The notes: a model not told the origin generated them from the sequence alone. DNA of 64,000 nucleotides from an uncultured Aquimarina sp. (GCF_947492405.1 NZ_CANLMP010000006.1:410053-474052), one strand, 5' to 3'. Shown: positions 1 to 9,527, counted from the first letter of the stretch. Translations and numbers: made by a program.

Positions 1-1440
1 TAATACTTGTCTTATTAAGGCCATCCAATATTTATCATCTCTGGATTTACCTGTCCCAAAAAATGGTTGTTCATGTGTCTTATGAGAAATAATCAGTGCA
101 TTACTTTTACCTATTAATGTACTTACCAGATCTTTAGACTTATAGATTTCTCCAGTTTTACTCACAACTTTTAACAGTAGTTGTACCTCATCTTTCGCTT
201 CGTGTTTTTTCTTTGGATTCCGCACATTATCATCCATGTCTGCACCTTCTCCAGTAACATCGTCAAACTCTTCGCCGAAATAATGCAATATAAATTTACG
301 TCTGGAGATTGAGGTTTCTGCAAAAGCTACTACTTCTTGTAAAAGTGCATGACCTATTTCCTGTTCTGCCACAGGCTTACCACTCATAAATTTTTCTAGT
401 TTTTCAATATCTTTATAAGCGTAATATGCCAAACAGTGTCCTTCTCCTCCATCTCTACCTGCACGACCTGTTTCCTGATAATAACTTTCTATACTTTTAG
501 GTATATCATGATGAATTACAAAACGTACATCTGGTTTATCAATCCCCATTCCAAAAGCTATCGTAGCAACTACAACATCGGCATCTTCCATAAGAAACAT
601 ATCCTGATGTTTTGCTCGTGTTTTTGCATCCAAACCTGCATGATATGGAACCGCTTTTACACCATTCACTTCTAATGTTTGAGCAAGTTCTTCTACTCTT
701 TTCCTACTTAAACAATATACAATACCACTTTTACCACTATTTTGTTTTACAAAACGAATGATATCTGCATCAACATTTTTGGTCTTAGGACGTATTTCAT
801 AAAATAAATTAGGACGATTAAACGATGCTTTAAATGTCTTAGCATTGCTCATCGCTAAATTTTTAAGAATATCTTCTTGCACTTTTGGAGTAGCCGTTGC
901 TGTAAGTCCAATGATCGGGATATTCTCTCCTATTCTCTTTATAATATTCTTTAGATTCCTATATTCTGGTCTGAAATCGTGCCCCCATTCACTAATACAA
1001 TGGGCTTCATCAACAGCCAAGAAAGAAATCTTTTGTTCTTTTAAGAAATCTACATATTCCTCCTTAGTTAAGGACTCTGGCGCCACATAAAGTAATTTAG
1101 TCACACCATTAACAATATCCTCTTTCACTCTCTTAACCTCGGATTTATTAAGGGAAGAATTCAGTACATGCGCGATTCCTTCTTCTGAAGAAATACTTCG
1201 AATAGCATCTACTTGATTTTTCATTAGTGCGATTAACGGAGAAACTACAATAGCTGTTCCTTCACACATTAAGGCAGGTAGTTGGTAGCAAAGGGATTTT
1301 CCACCACCTGTAGGCATAATAACAAAAGTATTTTGATTACTTAAAATACTTTCTATTACCTTTTCCTGCAATCCTCTAAATTGACTAAAACCAAAGTACT
1401 TTTTTAAAGCTCCTTGTAAGTCGGTTTTGTTCAAACTCAT
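1..1440 (-). CDS. recQ: ATP-dependent DNA helicase RecQ (3' end outside window)
   Basis: 3'-5' superfamily 2 DNA helicase used in recombination and replication-fork repair. I translated the minus strand from the ATG at 1438-1440. It begins MSLNKTDLQG and stays open to the window edge (480 codons). Seen: Walker A region PTGGGKS, DEAH box (VDEAHCISEWGHDFRP), the TATAT motif, and helicase motif VI (YQETGRAGRDG). The part after the helicase core, where many RecQ proteins carry four zinc-binding cysteines, reads SRRKFILHYFGEEFDD and lacks them. The RQC/HRDC part lies outside the window. It is divergent from kdsD. The family call is secure; the missing C-terminus cannot be described. Confidence 0.95.
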   Translation of the reverse strand, partial: MSLNKTDLQGALKKYFGFSQFRGLQEKVIESILSNQNTFVIMPTGGGKSLCYQLPALMCEGTAIVVSPLIALMKNQVDAIRSISSEEGIAHVLNSSLNKSEVKRVKEDIVNGVTKLLYVAPESLTKEEYVDFLKEQKISFLAVDEAHCISEWGHDFRPEYRNLKNIIKRIGENIPIIGLTATATPKVQEDILKNLAMSNAKTFKASFNRPNLFYEIRPKTKNVDADIIRFVKQNSGKSGIVYCLSRKRVEELAQTLEVNGVKAVPYHAGLDAKTRAKHQDMFLMEDADVVVATIAFGMGIDKPDVRFVIHHDIPKSIESYYQETGRAGRDGGEGHCLAYYAYKDIEKLEKFMSGKPVAEQEIGHALLQEVVAFAETSISRRKFILHYFGEEFDDVTGEGADMDDNVRNPKKKHEAKDEVQLLLKVVSKTGEIYKSKDLVSTLIGKSNALIISHKTHEQPFFGTGKSRDDKYWMALIRQVL

Positions 1441-1543
1441 TAAATTGTTTAACTTTTATATACCAATTAAATTAAAATCGCTATCACTTAAACCTTTTTC
1501 CCCAATAAAGATCTAGTGGATTGTTCTTTTTTCAAAAAGTTAC

Positions 1544-1551
1544 CAAAGATA
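1544..1551 (-). promoter_or_regulatory. Candidate -7 box for recQ
   Basis: On the minus strand this reads TATCTTTG, matching the Bacteroidota primary-sigma -7 consensus TANNTTTG, about 105 nt before the recQ ATG. I found no convincing -33 TTG at the usual distance. Confidence 0.4.
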
Positions 1552-1611
1552 AGCAAACAAAAAAATAGTAAGCTTTTTTTCAGCACTATTTAAAATTCAT
1601 AAGGTATTACA

Positions 1612-1619
1612 TACCTTTG
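1612..1619 (+). promoter_or_regulatory. Candidate -7 box for kdsD operon
   Basis: TACCTTTG matches TANNTTTG and lies about 50 nt before the kdsD start. No clear -33 element is visible. Confidence 0.45.
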
Positions 1620-1671
1620 CATAATTAAAGATAATAAAATCTTTAATTATAACACGCAAATTTCATAAATT

Positions 1672-2637
1672 TTGAACACCCTCGATACTATTATTTCTTT
1701 TGCCCAAAAAACCATTAACGAAGAAGCCAAAGCTATTGCACATCTGGAACAACTTATCGACCAGGAATTTGCTGAAGCTGTAAATACTATACATAATTCT
1801 AACGGTCGAGTTATTATTACAGGAATCGGTAAGAGTGCTATTATAGCTTCAAAAATAGTAGCTACCATGAATTCTACTGGTACACCAGCTGTATTTATGC
1901 ATGCTGCCGATGCCATTCATGGAGATTTAGGGAATATCCTTAAAGATGATGTTGTGATTTGCATTTCTAAAAGCGGAAATACACCCGAGATCAAAGTACT
2001 GGTTCCCTTAATTAAAAACTTTAACAATACTTTAATTGGGATCACCTCTAATAAAGAATCTTTTCTAGGAAAAGAAGCAGATTTCGTATTAAATGCTTTT
2101 GTAGAAAAAGAAGCTTGTCCTAATAATTTAGCTCCCACAACGAGCACAACCGCACAATTAGTTATAGGTGATGCCGTTGCGGTATGTTTATTAAATTTAA
2201 AAGGGTTTTCTAGTAATGATTTCGCCAAATATCATCCTGGAGGTGCTCTAGGCAAAAAATTATATCTTCGTGTAAACGATATCGTATCAAAAAACGAAAA
2301 GCCCGAAGTTAGTGCGGATTCTAATATTAATGCTGTTATTGTAGAGATGACCGAAAAAAGATTGGGTGCAACAGCTGTAACACGTGATAGTAAAATTATC
2401 GGAATCATTACGGATGGGGATTTACGTAGAATGCTAACTACTAATACTTCTTTTGAAGGATTGACTGCAGAAGATATCATGTCTCCCAATCCAAAACGTA
2501 TCGATGTAAATGCTATGGCAGTTGATGCGCTAGATAGACTAGAGGAATATGGTATCTCACAACTTCTGGCAGAAGAAAAAGGTAATTATGCAGGACTTTT
2601 GCATATTCATGATCTAATGAGAGAAGGTATTTTATAA
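1672..2637 (+). CDS. kdsD: D-arabinose-5-phosphate isomerase (KpsF/GutQ/KdsD family)
   Basis: Interconverts ribulose-5-phosphate and arabinose-5-phosphate, the first step toward Kdo for lipopolysaccharide. 321 aa, normal for the family. An N-terminal SIS sugar-isomerase domain (about residues 40-175) contains TGIGKSAIIA and SKSGNTPE; HPGGALGK follows near residue 190; two CBS repeats occupy the C-terminus (about 205-321, with ITDGDLRR). The start is TTG; I see no better in-frame ATG nearby. It overlaps tatC by one base (TAATG), so translation is probably coupled. It heads a plus-strand cluster with tatC, a CMD protein and lptB, which fits a cell-envelope role. Confidence 0.93.
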   Translation: MNTLDTIISFAQKTINEEAKAIAHLEQLIDQEFAEAVNTIHNSNGRVIITGIGKSAIIASKIVATMNSTGTPAVFMHAADAIHGDLGNILKDDVVICISKSGNTPEIKVLVPLIKNFNNTLIGITSNKESFLGKEADFVLNAFVEKEACPNNLAPTTSTTAQLVIGDAVAVCLLNLKGFSSNDFAKYHPGGALGKKLYLRVNDIVSKNEKPEVSADSNINAVIVEMTEKRLGATAVTRDSKIIGIITDGDLRRMLTTNTSFEGLTAEDIMSPNPKRIDVNAMAVDALDRLEEYGISQLLAEEKGNYAGLLHIHDLMREGIL

Positions 2638-3479
2638 TGGGGAACAAAACAACAAAAGATCCACAATCGATGTCGTTTCTGGATCATCTAGAGGAATTAC
2701 GTTGGCACTTAATACGTTCTACATTAGCAATCGTTCTAGTTGCTATTTTTGCCTTTATTTTTATAAAAAGTATTTTTACCGATATCATCTTTGCTCTAAG
2801 AGATCCTAATTTCATTTCTTATAGAGTGTTATGTGGGATTTCTGAAACCTTTGGTATGGAAAAAGGTTGTCTTGAAGAAATGCCTTTTAATTTTATAAGT
2901 ACTGAGATGGCAGGACAATTTAGTGCTGCTATATGGACATCTATAACGACCGGGTTTGTAGTAGCTTTTCCCTATATATTACACGAATTTTGGAAATTCA
3001 TTTCACCTGCACTTTACGAAAAAGAGCGAAAGCATTCTAGAGGATTTATTATTGTATCCTCAATTTTATTTTTTATTGGTGTCCTTTTTGGGTATTACAT
3101 TATCGCTCCACTTTCTGTAAATTTCTTAGCTACCTTCTCTGTTGCTGAAGTTGTAGAAAATCAAATCAAAATTGGATCTTATATATCATTAGTGAGAGCT
3201 TCTGTAATTGCTTCTGGGTTTATTTTTGAGCTACCTATAATTATATATTTTTTAAGTAAAGTAGGATTAGTTACACCAGAATTTATGAGACGTAATCGAA
3301 AATATGCCTTGGTTATTGTTCTTATTTTGGCAGCAGTAATTACCCCACCGGATATCTCTACTCAGATAATCGTTGCAATACCAATACTTATATTATATGA
3401 AATAAGTATTTTCATCTCCAAAATGGTTGTCAAAAGAGAAAATAAAAAAAACAAAAAGCTAACAACACAAACTAAATGA
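2637..3479 (+). CDS. tatC: Sec-independent protein translocase TatC
   Basis: Membrane core of the twin-arginine translocase, which recognises folded Tat substrates and recruits TatA. 280 aa with six predicted membrane helices. The N-terminal signature MSFLDHLEELRWHLIRS is the conserved cytoplasmic signal-peptide-binding motif of TatC, and the helix containing ITPPDISTQ near the C-terminus is also typical. The C-terminus is lysine-rich. It overlaps kdsD by 1 nt and the next gene by 4 nt (ATGA), so the three form one translationally coupled unit. No tatA is in the window. Confidence 0.95.
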   Translation: MGNKTTKDPQSMSFLDHLEELRWHLIRSTLAIVLVAIFAFIFIKSIFTDIIFALRDPNFISYRVLCGISETFGMEKGCLEEMPFNFISTEMAGQFSAAIWTSITTGFVVAFPYILHEFWKFISPALYEKERKHSRGFIIVSSILFFIGVLFGYYIIAPLSVNFLATFSVAEVVENQIKIGSYISLVRASVIASGFIFELPIIIYFLSKVGLVTPEFMRRNRKYALVIVLILAAVITPPDISTQIIVAIPILILYEISIFISKMVVKRENKKNKKLTTQTK

Positions 3480-3826
3480 GTAATATAGTAGAAGAATTTA
3501 ATGAATATAGAGAGAAAATGAACTCTCGTATTTTAGAGGATAATAATAAAATTATCAAAAGAATTTTTAACCTAGACACCAATGCTTTTATGAAAGGTGC
3601 ATTGGATGTAAAAACGAAAGAATTATTAGGTCTCGTAGCTTCGACAGTTTTACGATGTGATGATTGTGTACGATACCATTTAGAAACATGTCATAAAGAA
3701 GGTTTAACCAAAGAAGAAGTGGCAGAAACCTTGAGTATTGCTACGTTGATTGGTGGAACTATTGTAATTCCTCATCTTCGTAAGGCATATGAGTACTGGG
3801 ATGCTTTGGAGGCAAAAGAATCTTAA
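3476..3826 (+). CDS. Carboxymuconolactone decarboxylase / AhpD-like protein
   Basis: Small all-helical protein of 116 aa from the CMD/AhpD family. It has the full AhpD-type redox signature E49-x11-C61-x2-C64-x3-H68 (around LRCDDCVRYH), so a peroxidase-supporting or disulfide-reductase activity is more likely than lactone decarboxylation. Its start overlaps the tatC stop by 4 nt. The substrate is unknown. Family assignment is secure; the function is inferred only from the motif. Confidence 0.88.
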   Translation: MSNIVEEFNEYREKMNSRILEDNNKIIKRIFNLDTNAFMKGALDVKTKELLGLVASTVLRCDDCVRYHLETCHKEGLTKEEVAETLSIATLIGGTIVIPHLRKAYEYWDALEAKES

Positions 3827-3904
3827 ATTTCAGGTTTAAAAGAATAGTGTAAATTTACCAGTTCATTTTAGCAACACTAAATATTTAAAGAAGTCATTCT
3901 TATT

Positions 3905-4645
3905 ATGAAGTTAAAAGCAGAAAATCTAATAAAGTCATACAAAGGAAGAAAAGTAGTAAAGGGGATTTCTCTGGAAGTAAACCAAGGAGAAATCGTAGGG
4001 CTTTTAGGACCTAATGGCGCTGGTAAAACAACTTCTTTTTATATGATTGTTGGTTTGGTAAAGCCTAATGGTGGAAAAATCACCCTGGACACTACCGATA
4101 TTACTAAGTTTCCTATGTACAAGCGTGCTCAAAACGGAATTGGATACTTAGCTCAGGAAGCTTCTGTTTTTAGAAAATTAAGTATTGAAGATAATATATT
4201 AAGTGTTTTACAACTAACCAAATTATCTAAAAAGGAGCAATTACATAAAATGGAGTCTCTAATAGAAGAATTCGGTTTAGGACACATCAGAAAAAATCGT
4301 GGTGATTTATTAAGTGGTGGAGAACGACGTAGGACAGAAATAGCAAGAGCATTAGCTACTGATCCTAATTTTATTCTTTTGGATGAGCCTTTTGCAGGAG
4401 TAGATCCAGTGGCTGTAGAAGATATTCAACGTATTGTTGCTCAACTTAAAAATAAAAATATTGGTATCCTTATTACCGATCATAATGTACAAGAAACACT
4501 CGCAATTACCGATAGAACTTATCTGATGTTTGAAGGTAGTATTCTTAAAGCAGGAAAACCTGAAGAATTGGCAGAAGATGAGATGGTTCGTAAGGTTTAT
4601 CTTGGGCAAAATTTTGAGTTAAGAAAGAAGAAGTTAGATTTTTAA
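3905..4645 (+). CDS. lptB: LPS export ABC transporter ATP-binding protein LptB
   Basis: Cytoplasmic ATPase that powers extraction of lipopolysaccharide from the inner membrane with LptFGC. 246 aa. Walker A GPNGAGKTT at 35-43, Q-loop region (YLAQEASVFRKLS), ABC signature LSGGERRR, Walker B with FILLDEPFAGVDP (the long form typical of LptB), and switch histidine in ITDHNVQET. It follows the CMD gene by 78 nt and shares the envelope theme of kdsD. Its stop codon directly abuts the stop of the convergent CapA-like gene, with no room for a terminator. Confidence 0.93.
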   Translation: MKLKAENLIKSYKGRKVVKGISLEVNQGEIVGLLGPNGAGKTTSFYMIVGLVKPNGGKITLDTTDITKFPMYKRAQNGIGYLAQEASVFRKLSIEDNILSVLQLTKLSKKEQLHKMESLIEEFGLGHIRKNRGDLLSGGERRRTEIARALATDPNFILLDEPFAGVDPVAVEDIQRIVAQLKNKNIGILITDHNVQETLAITDRTYLMFEGSILKAGKPEELAEDEMVRKVYLGQNFELRKKKLDF

Positions 4646-5584
4646 TTACTTTCTTACGTTAGGAACACAATTTTCTATTTCTATTTCTATCTGCGTAGAT
4701 GATATCTTTGATTTATCTATTTCTAAACTGACCAGTAATCCTTTAGAATTTATAGGTTTTCTTTGATCAAAAATAAAATTCCCAATACTATAATAAATAG
4801 GTTTTTTCTTATATAATTCTACAGTTTGGATTGTATGTGGATGATGACCAACAATAACATCAGCTCCAGCATCTATTAGTTGATACGCTTGCTGCTTTTG
4901 CAAAATCATTGGTTTCAAAGTATGTTCAGCTCCCCAATGTAGTTGAATAATTATAACAGCATTCTCATCCTCAGCTTTCATCTTTTCAATTCTTTCGGCA
5001 ATAGTATCAATAGACTCTTCGCAAACACAAGGTTGATTTTCTAAAAATGTCCAATTCTCTGATGGAACTTGCAAAGATGACAAAAGATATACCTTTCTTG
5101 GATAGGTAGTTAAAAGAGTAGGTTGACAAGCTTCTGTTGCATTCATTCCGAATCCTAAGGGAGTCATATTATATTTCAGGATTTGCTTATGGGTATCAAC
5201 CAGTCCTTTTCTTCCTTGATCCATCGAATGGTTATTTGCCAAATTAAGATGAGTAATCCCATGACTTTCTAATCTTTCCAACCATTCTGGTTCTGCTCTA
5301 AAAATAAATTTCTTATGAATTGGCTCTTTTATTTTTGTTGCCGGGCATTCCAAATTGGCAACAACAATATCACTTGATAAAAAGATAGCATCTATAGATT
5401 CATGAAATAAATCATCCATCCCCTTATGTTTGATCTTTTCTCGTACTCCTCTATCTAAAAGTAAATCACCTGTAAAAATAATACGAGTGGTTTTGTTTTT
5501 ATTGCAAGCTGAAAACAAGCCTAACACTAAAACACTTATAAACAAGTATTTTATATTCAAAAATATCCATTGGTTACGTCTCAT
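4646..5584 (-). CDS. CapA/PgsA-family lipoprotein (metallophosphatase fold)
   Basis: 312 aa. The N-terminus carries a hydrophobic segment ending in a lipobox-like LFSAC, so it is probably a lipoprotein. The CapA (PGA_cap) motifs are in order: FTGDLLLDRGV, NLECPAT, LANNHSMDQG, LHWGAEH, GHHPHTIQ and SIGNFIFDQ. These are metal-binding clusters of a calcineurin-like phosphoesterase fold; family members act in poly-gamma-glutamate or capsule anchoring, but no capBC genes are near. The start codon abuts the stop of the upstream DUF3160 gene, so the two are co-transcribed. Substrate unknown. Confidence 0.85.
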   Translation of the reverse strand: MRRNQWIFLNIKYLFISVLVLGLFSACNKNKTTRIIFTGDLLLDRGVREKIKHKGMDDLFHESIDAIFLSSDIVVANLECPATKIKEPIHKKFIFRAEPEWLERLESHGITHLNLANNHSMDQGRKGLVDTHKQILKYNMTPLGFGMNATEACQPTLLTTYPRKVYLLSSLQVPSENWTFLENQPCVCEESIDTIAERIEKMKAEDENAVIIIQLHWGAEHTLKPMILQKQQAYQLIDAGADVIVGHHPHTIQTVELYKKKPIYYSIGNFIFDQRKPINSKGLLVSLEIDKSKISSTQIEIEIENCVPNVRK

Positions 5585-8038
5585 TTAACAGCCAGAGCTA
5601 TAAAAAATCTTCTCATTCGATTTGGGCACATCAATAGGGACTATAATCTCTTTCATCCAATCAAGTAAAGGAGGCGCTTGATTTTTATCTATCATTTCTT
5701 GCCACTCTTCATCTGTTAACCTATTCCCCATAGGCACGTGAAACTCGTGATATCCAAACACGGCGCCTTTAGTAAGATATAAATAGCCTTCTATTTCTAC
5801 TAAAACATAGATATCATTAACATTCCCTGTTGCAACGTACAAAATACCTTTGTCTGGATTATTTCCTCCATTGGCTGTATAAATATCAGCAACTACTGCG
5901 ACGGATTTATCTGGTCCTTCCACATTTTGCCAATCATCAAGATATTGATCTTTCTCTTTTACAAGATCTAACGTTAACCATTCAAAGGTGCTACCAATAA
6001 GCTCTATTTGAGCATATTCATTATCAGAAAGTTTCTTACCCGCAAGTTCTTTTTCACTAGCAGAAAGGAGAAACATTGCATTTTCTTTAAGGCTGTTGGT
6101 AATTCTAGATATATCTGGATTTATAAGTCTATTTGTTTCTAGAACATTTTCTGTTAAATTTATTAACTCGATAACAGATTTCCAATACCCTATGTTCGGT
6201 TCTACATATCCCACTGTATATGGACTAGGCGGTCCTCCATCTCCACATTCTGCAGCCATAGGTTGTTCTGCGTACAATATGGCATCGTGTTTTAACTCTG
6301 CCCAAGAAGCTAAAGAAGCGTTCAGGTCTTTTTTACCCCATTGCTCAGTTTGCATAAAATAGGGGTATTCTTCACTTGATTTCTGAAGATTTAGTAAGCT
6401 TTCAATCCATTTATTATAAACCGTTGCATCCCAATTTACATCAGACATACTATCTTGCATTTCTGAAAGTAATTTTGGGTACTCCTCCCAGTTTTCTCCT
6501 TCTTTCAATTCTCCTAATAATAAATTCTCTGCTGATTTACTCCCAAAAGCTGCCATAACATCCAATCCTTTTGGATATGCTCGTTTAGAAACTTCGCTTT
6601 TTAAATCCACTAATTCTTGTAGCACCTCATTATCGGACAAATATCGCTGTGGAATAAAGTTGATCTTATCTACACAACTTCCAGCTTCTTTAGCTTTGAT
6701 CTTATTCTGTATATCTGCTATTTTTTTTACAATTCCTCTAAAATCTTCTAAAGAATCTTGTTTTGATAAAAGATTTTCAAGTAAAAAATCCTGCTTCTCT
6801 AATATTTCTACCAAATCCAAAAAAGAAACATTGTCAGGCTGTCCGATGATAAAATTAATAGGCTCCATAATAGCCTTATAGCTCTTTAATACTTTTTCAT
6901 CATTCTTTAAAACGGAAGCACTTAAAATTGCTCGTGTTAGTTGTGCATCATTATCAAGACAAAAAGGAGCGGTTTGTAACCACATCATAGCTTTAAAATA
7001 ACGCTTCAATGATTCAGTCCTAGTGTAATGTCCTCTAGGTTTAAACAAACTATACGGAAATGCAACTTGCTTGTATTCTAGAAACTCAGAATTAGTATCT
7101 TCTGCATTTTCAATAGCCAAGAGTTCAGCTTCATAATATTTCTCATAGCCAGCAGGAACCGTAACTTTTTCTAAAGTCAAAATAGAATACGCAATTGCAT
7201 AATACGTCTCATTGAATTTAGCTATATCTAATGCAGATGTTTCACTACTAGCAGTGTTAATATCACGCATTTGTTTCATCATAGATTTACATATTCCAGA
7301 AAGTAATGGAATGAATTTATCTTCTTCAACTGTTCTTAGTATATATCCAAAATACATATGAAACAATTGCATATACATATCGGTAGTTACAAAATTAGGA
7401 AACTGCTGATAGTCGTTTTGTTCGTATACATGAAACAATTGAATATTGGTATTAGGAACAATCGCAAACCCATTTTTACCAAGCATACTCATAAGTTGCT
7501 TATCAACTGATTCTAATTGGAATAAGTTAACAATATTATCAAGATTTGGTTTTTTATGATTCGAAGTACTTAAAAAATTCTTCTTCTTTAATTCTTCTTC
7601 TCTTTTTTTAAGCTTATCAATAAATTTTATTTCTTCTGAAGTATATGATATAGGTACAATATTTGTCCCCTCTTTATCGTCATTCCAATACTTTTCTTCC
7701 ATACGATCATCATACCAACTAGTAGTCCCAAAAACCCCTCTTAAATCAGCTTTCATAAAACAATACCCTTTCTTGGCTGCATAACTATTACGCAATATTC
7801 TGATATCAGAAAGGTTCAATTGAGAAATATCCATTGACATATCAATATCCTGATTCAATTGTTCGACATCAAGAATACCATTAACAAAAGGATTAATTGT
7901 ATTAGGGTTTGCTTCGGTTATTTTTTCTTCTTGTACAATTTTAACCTCATTAGTGGGCTTTTCTACTATTTCTGTTTTCTTCTTATCACCACATCCTAAT
8001 AGTGAAAGTGATAAAGAAAATATGATGATTTTTTTCAT
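5585..8038 (-). CDS. DUF3160 family lipoprotein
   Basis: 817 aa. The N-terminus (MKKIIIFSLSLSLLGCGDKK) is a clear lipoprotein signal with Cys16. An N-terminal segment holds DIRILRNSYAAKKGYCF, resembling a YARHG-type module. The rest matches the DUF3160 pattern as I recall it (FPNFVTTDMYMQLFHMYFG, AECGDGGPPSP, FEWLTLDLVKEKD, YTANGGNNPDKGILYVATGN). Function unknown; the protein probably faces the periplasm or the surface. It is followed without a gap by the CapA-like gene and preceded by two further minus-strand genes. The DUF call is from memory of the family pattern. Confidence 0.75.
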   Translation of the reverse strand: MKKIIIFSLSLSLLGCGDKKKTEIVEKPTNEVKIVQEEKITEANPNTINPFVNGILDVEQLNQDIDMSMDISQLNLSDIRILRNSYAAKKGYCFMKADLRGVFGTTSWYDDRMEEKYWNDDKEGTNIVPISYTSEEIKFIDKLKKREEELKKKNFLSTSNHKKPNLDNIVNLFQLESVDKQLMSMLGKNGFAIVPNTNIQLFHVYEQNDYQQFPNFVTTDMYMQLFHMYFGYILRTVEEDKFIPLLSGICKSMMKQMRDINTASSETSALDIAKFNETYYAIAYSILTLEKVTVPAGYEKYYEAELLAIENAEDTNSEFLEYKQVAFPYSLFKPRGHYTRTESLKRYFKAMMWLQTAPFCLDNDAQLTRAILSASVLKNDEKVLKSYKAIMEPINFIIGQPDNVSFLDLVEILEKQDFLLENLLSKQDSLEDFRGIVKKIADIQNKIKAKEAGSCVDKINFIPQRYLSDNEVLQELVDLKSEVSKRAYPKGLDVMAAFGSKSAENLLLGELKEGENWEEYPKLLSEMQDSMSDVNWDATVYNKWIESLLNLQKSSEEYPYFMQTEQWGKKDLNASLASWAELKHDAILYAEQPMAAECGDGGPPSPYTVGYVEPNIGYWKSVIELINLTENVLETNRLINPDISRITNSLKENAMFLLSASEKELAGKKLSDNEYAQIELIGSTFEWLTLDLVKEKDQYLDDWQNVEGPDKSVAVVADIYTANGGNNPDKGILYVATGNVNDIYVLVEIEGYLYLTKGAVFGYHEFHVPMGNRLTDEEWQEMIDKNQAPPLLDWMKEIIVPIDVPKSNEKIFYSSGC

Positions 8039-8072
8039 AAGAAATTGATCTAATATTGTAGTTTATTTTTTG

Positions 8073-8633
8073 CTAACGTAACATATTAATTGCAGTGATA
8101 CTATCCATTTCTCTTCCTAGATATCTCACAAATTCTAATCCGAATCTACGCCATCTATATTCTGCCACTAAAAAAGCACCTAGTTTCTCTCGTTCTACAC
8201 TCCTGATAATTGCTTCTTCTTCTTTGTGAAAATTAAAATCTACTAATGGTTGTCCTAAGGCAGATCCTAACCATAAAGGCCGAACATAGCCTTTATAATT
8301 CTTAAAAATAAAAAGACGCTTTCTAACTACAGAATCAAATCGGGTTTTTTTAATAACACCAACCATTGCATCCTTTTTTCCATTATTATCAATATCGCCA
8401 ACATGAAATTGATATACAGGATATGGTAGTTCCCAAATATCTATTAGACTATCTGTTTTAATTGCAAGATTATATAAAGAATCATTTTGTTTCTCTAAAG
8501 AAAAACCTCCTTTACTAATGCTTTCTTTATGTTTCTTTTGGCTACAACCTATACATAAAAACACAATCAACATTATGCAAAGTTTAAATTGACTTTTAAC
8601 TAAATCACAGAAAAAGATCAATTTACAAAGCAT
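8073..8633 (-). CDS. Hypothetical lipoprotein with a DxDNNGxxD loop
   Basis: 186 aa, not recognised as a named family. A hydrophobic N-terminus ends in a plausible lipobox (FLCIGC). The segment VGDIDNNGKKDAMVGV resembles FG-GAP/VCBS-type calcium-binding loops, and the protein ends with repeated short beta-type segments (YRWRRFGLEFVRYLG). It lies between pssA (11 nt upstream) and the DUF3160 gene and is probably in the same transcript. An internal ATG closer to the lipobox exists but would leave no basic n-region, so I kept the first ATG. Confidence 0.7.
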   Translation of the reverse strand: MLCKLIFFCDLVKSQFKLCIMLIVFLCIGCSQKKHKESISKGGFSLEKQNDSLYNLAIKTDSLIDIWELPYPVYQFHVGDIDNNGKKDAMVGVIKKTRFDSVVRKRLFIFKNYKGYVRPLWLGSALGQPLVDFNFHKEEEAIIRSVEREKLGAFLVAEYRWRRFGLEFVRYLGREMDSITAINMLR

Positions 8634-8644
8634 GGAATTAACTA

Positions 8645-9409
8645 TTATGATTTTTCTTTAAAAACCATTGACATTATCACGTATAACAATATCACACATG
8701 GTATTGCTAAAAACTTAAGCACTATTAACAGCACAATGGTGAGAAACAAAAAAATATACCTCACCTTATTTTCGGCAAATCCCCAAGTTTTGAATTTAAG
8801 CGCAAACAATGGAATTTCGGCATTTAACAAATAGCAACTTACTAGTGTTAAACCTGTCAAAAACCAAGGATTTAATATTATATCAGAGATCCACACTTCT
8901 GTTTGAAACTGAAGAATTAAGGGCAGACTTAATATAAGTAAAGTATTTGCAGGTGTGGGCAAACCAATAAAAGATGTGGTTTGTCGTGTATCTATATTAA
9001 ATTTAGCCAGTCGATATGCAGAAGCCAATGTAATAAGCAATCCAATTAATGGTAAATAGTTTAAACCAAAACTGCTAAGAACAAACTCAAAATAGTCTAT
9101 TTGACTTGAGCCTTCAGAAATTACTTGATAAGGAAACCCAAAAACTTTAGATAACATCTGAAACATCACTATTCCTGGCACCAATCCACTAGTCACCATA
9201 TCTGCTAGAGAATCTAATTGTAATCCTAACTCACTCTGTACGTTTAAAATTCTAGCGGCAAAACCATCAAAAAAATCGAAACCAATACCAAGTACTACAA
9301 AAAGCGCCGCCAATTCTAAAGCTCCCTGAACTGCAAAAATAGTAGCAATGCATCCGCAAAAGAGATTAAGTAGCGTAATTATATTAGGGATTTGCTTTTT
9401 AAGCTGCAT
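8645..9409 (-). CDS. pssA: CDP-diacylglycerol-serine O-phosphatidyltransferase
   Basis: Makes phosphatidylserine, the precursor of phosphatidylethanolamine, in the inner membrane. 254 aa with about eight hydrophobic helices. The CDP-alcohol phosphatidyltransferase signature is complete: D45-x2-D48-G49-x2-A52-R53-x8-G62-x3-D66-x3-D70. Assignment to PssA rather than PgsA rests on overall resemblance and on the N-terminus MQLKKQIPNIITLLNLFCG, which is typical of Bacteroidota PssA. It leads the minus-strand operon of lipoproteins and is divergent from the PorV-like gene. Confidence 0.9.
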   Translation of the reverse strand: MQLKKQIPNIITLLNLFCGCIATIFAVQGALELAALFVVLGIGFDFFDGFAARILNVQSELGLQLDSLADMVTSGLVPGIVMFQMLSKVFGFPYQVISEGSSQIDYFEFVLSSFGLNYLPLIGLLITLASAYRLAKFNIDTRQTTSFIGLPTPANTLLILSLPLILQFQTEVWISDIILNPWFLTGLTLVSCYLLNAEIPLFALKFKTWGFAENKVRYIFLFLTIVLLIVLKFLAIPCVILLYVIMSMVFKEKS

Positions 9410-9420
9410 ATGGTGTGATT

Positions 9421-9448
9421 TTTGTGTAAAAATAACAAACTATTTTTG
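9421..9448 (+). promoter_or_regulatory. Candidate primary-sigma promoter for the PorV-like gene
   Basis: TTTG at 9421-9424 and TATTTTTG at 9441-9448 are separated by 16 nt, close to the Bacteroidota arrangement TTTG / TANNTTTG. The predicted transcript start is about 9455, some 70 nt before the coding start. Confidence 0.5.
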
Positions 9449-9527
9449 TCTATTAACATAGCCTGCACAATATGAAATCGCAAATAAAGTTTATCATGTT
9501 GAAAAATAGTAAGATATTTGTGAAAAA

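Noticed and set aside
436..1090. Plus-strand open frames across the recQ region
   Set aside because: They are antisense to a clearly coding RecQ frame with all helicase motifs.
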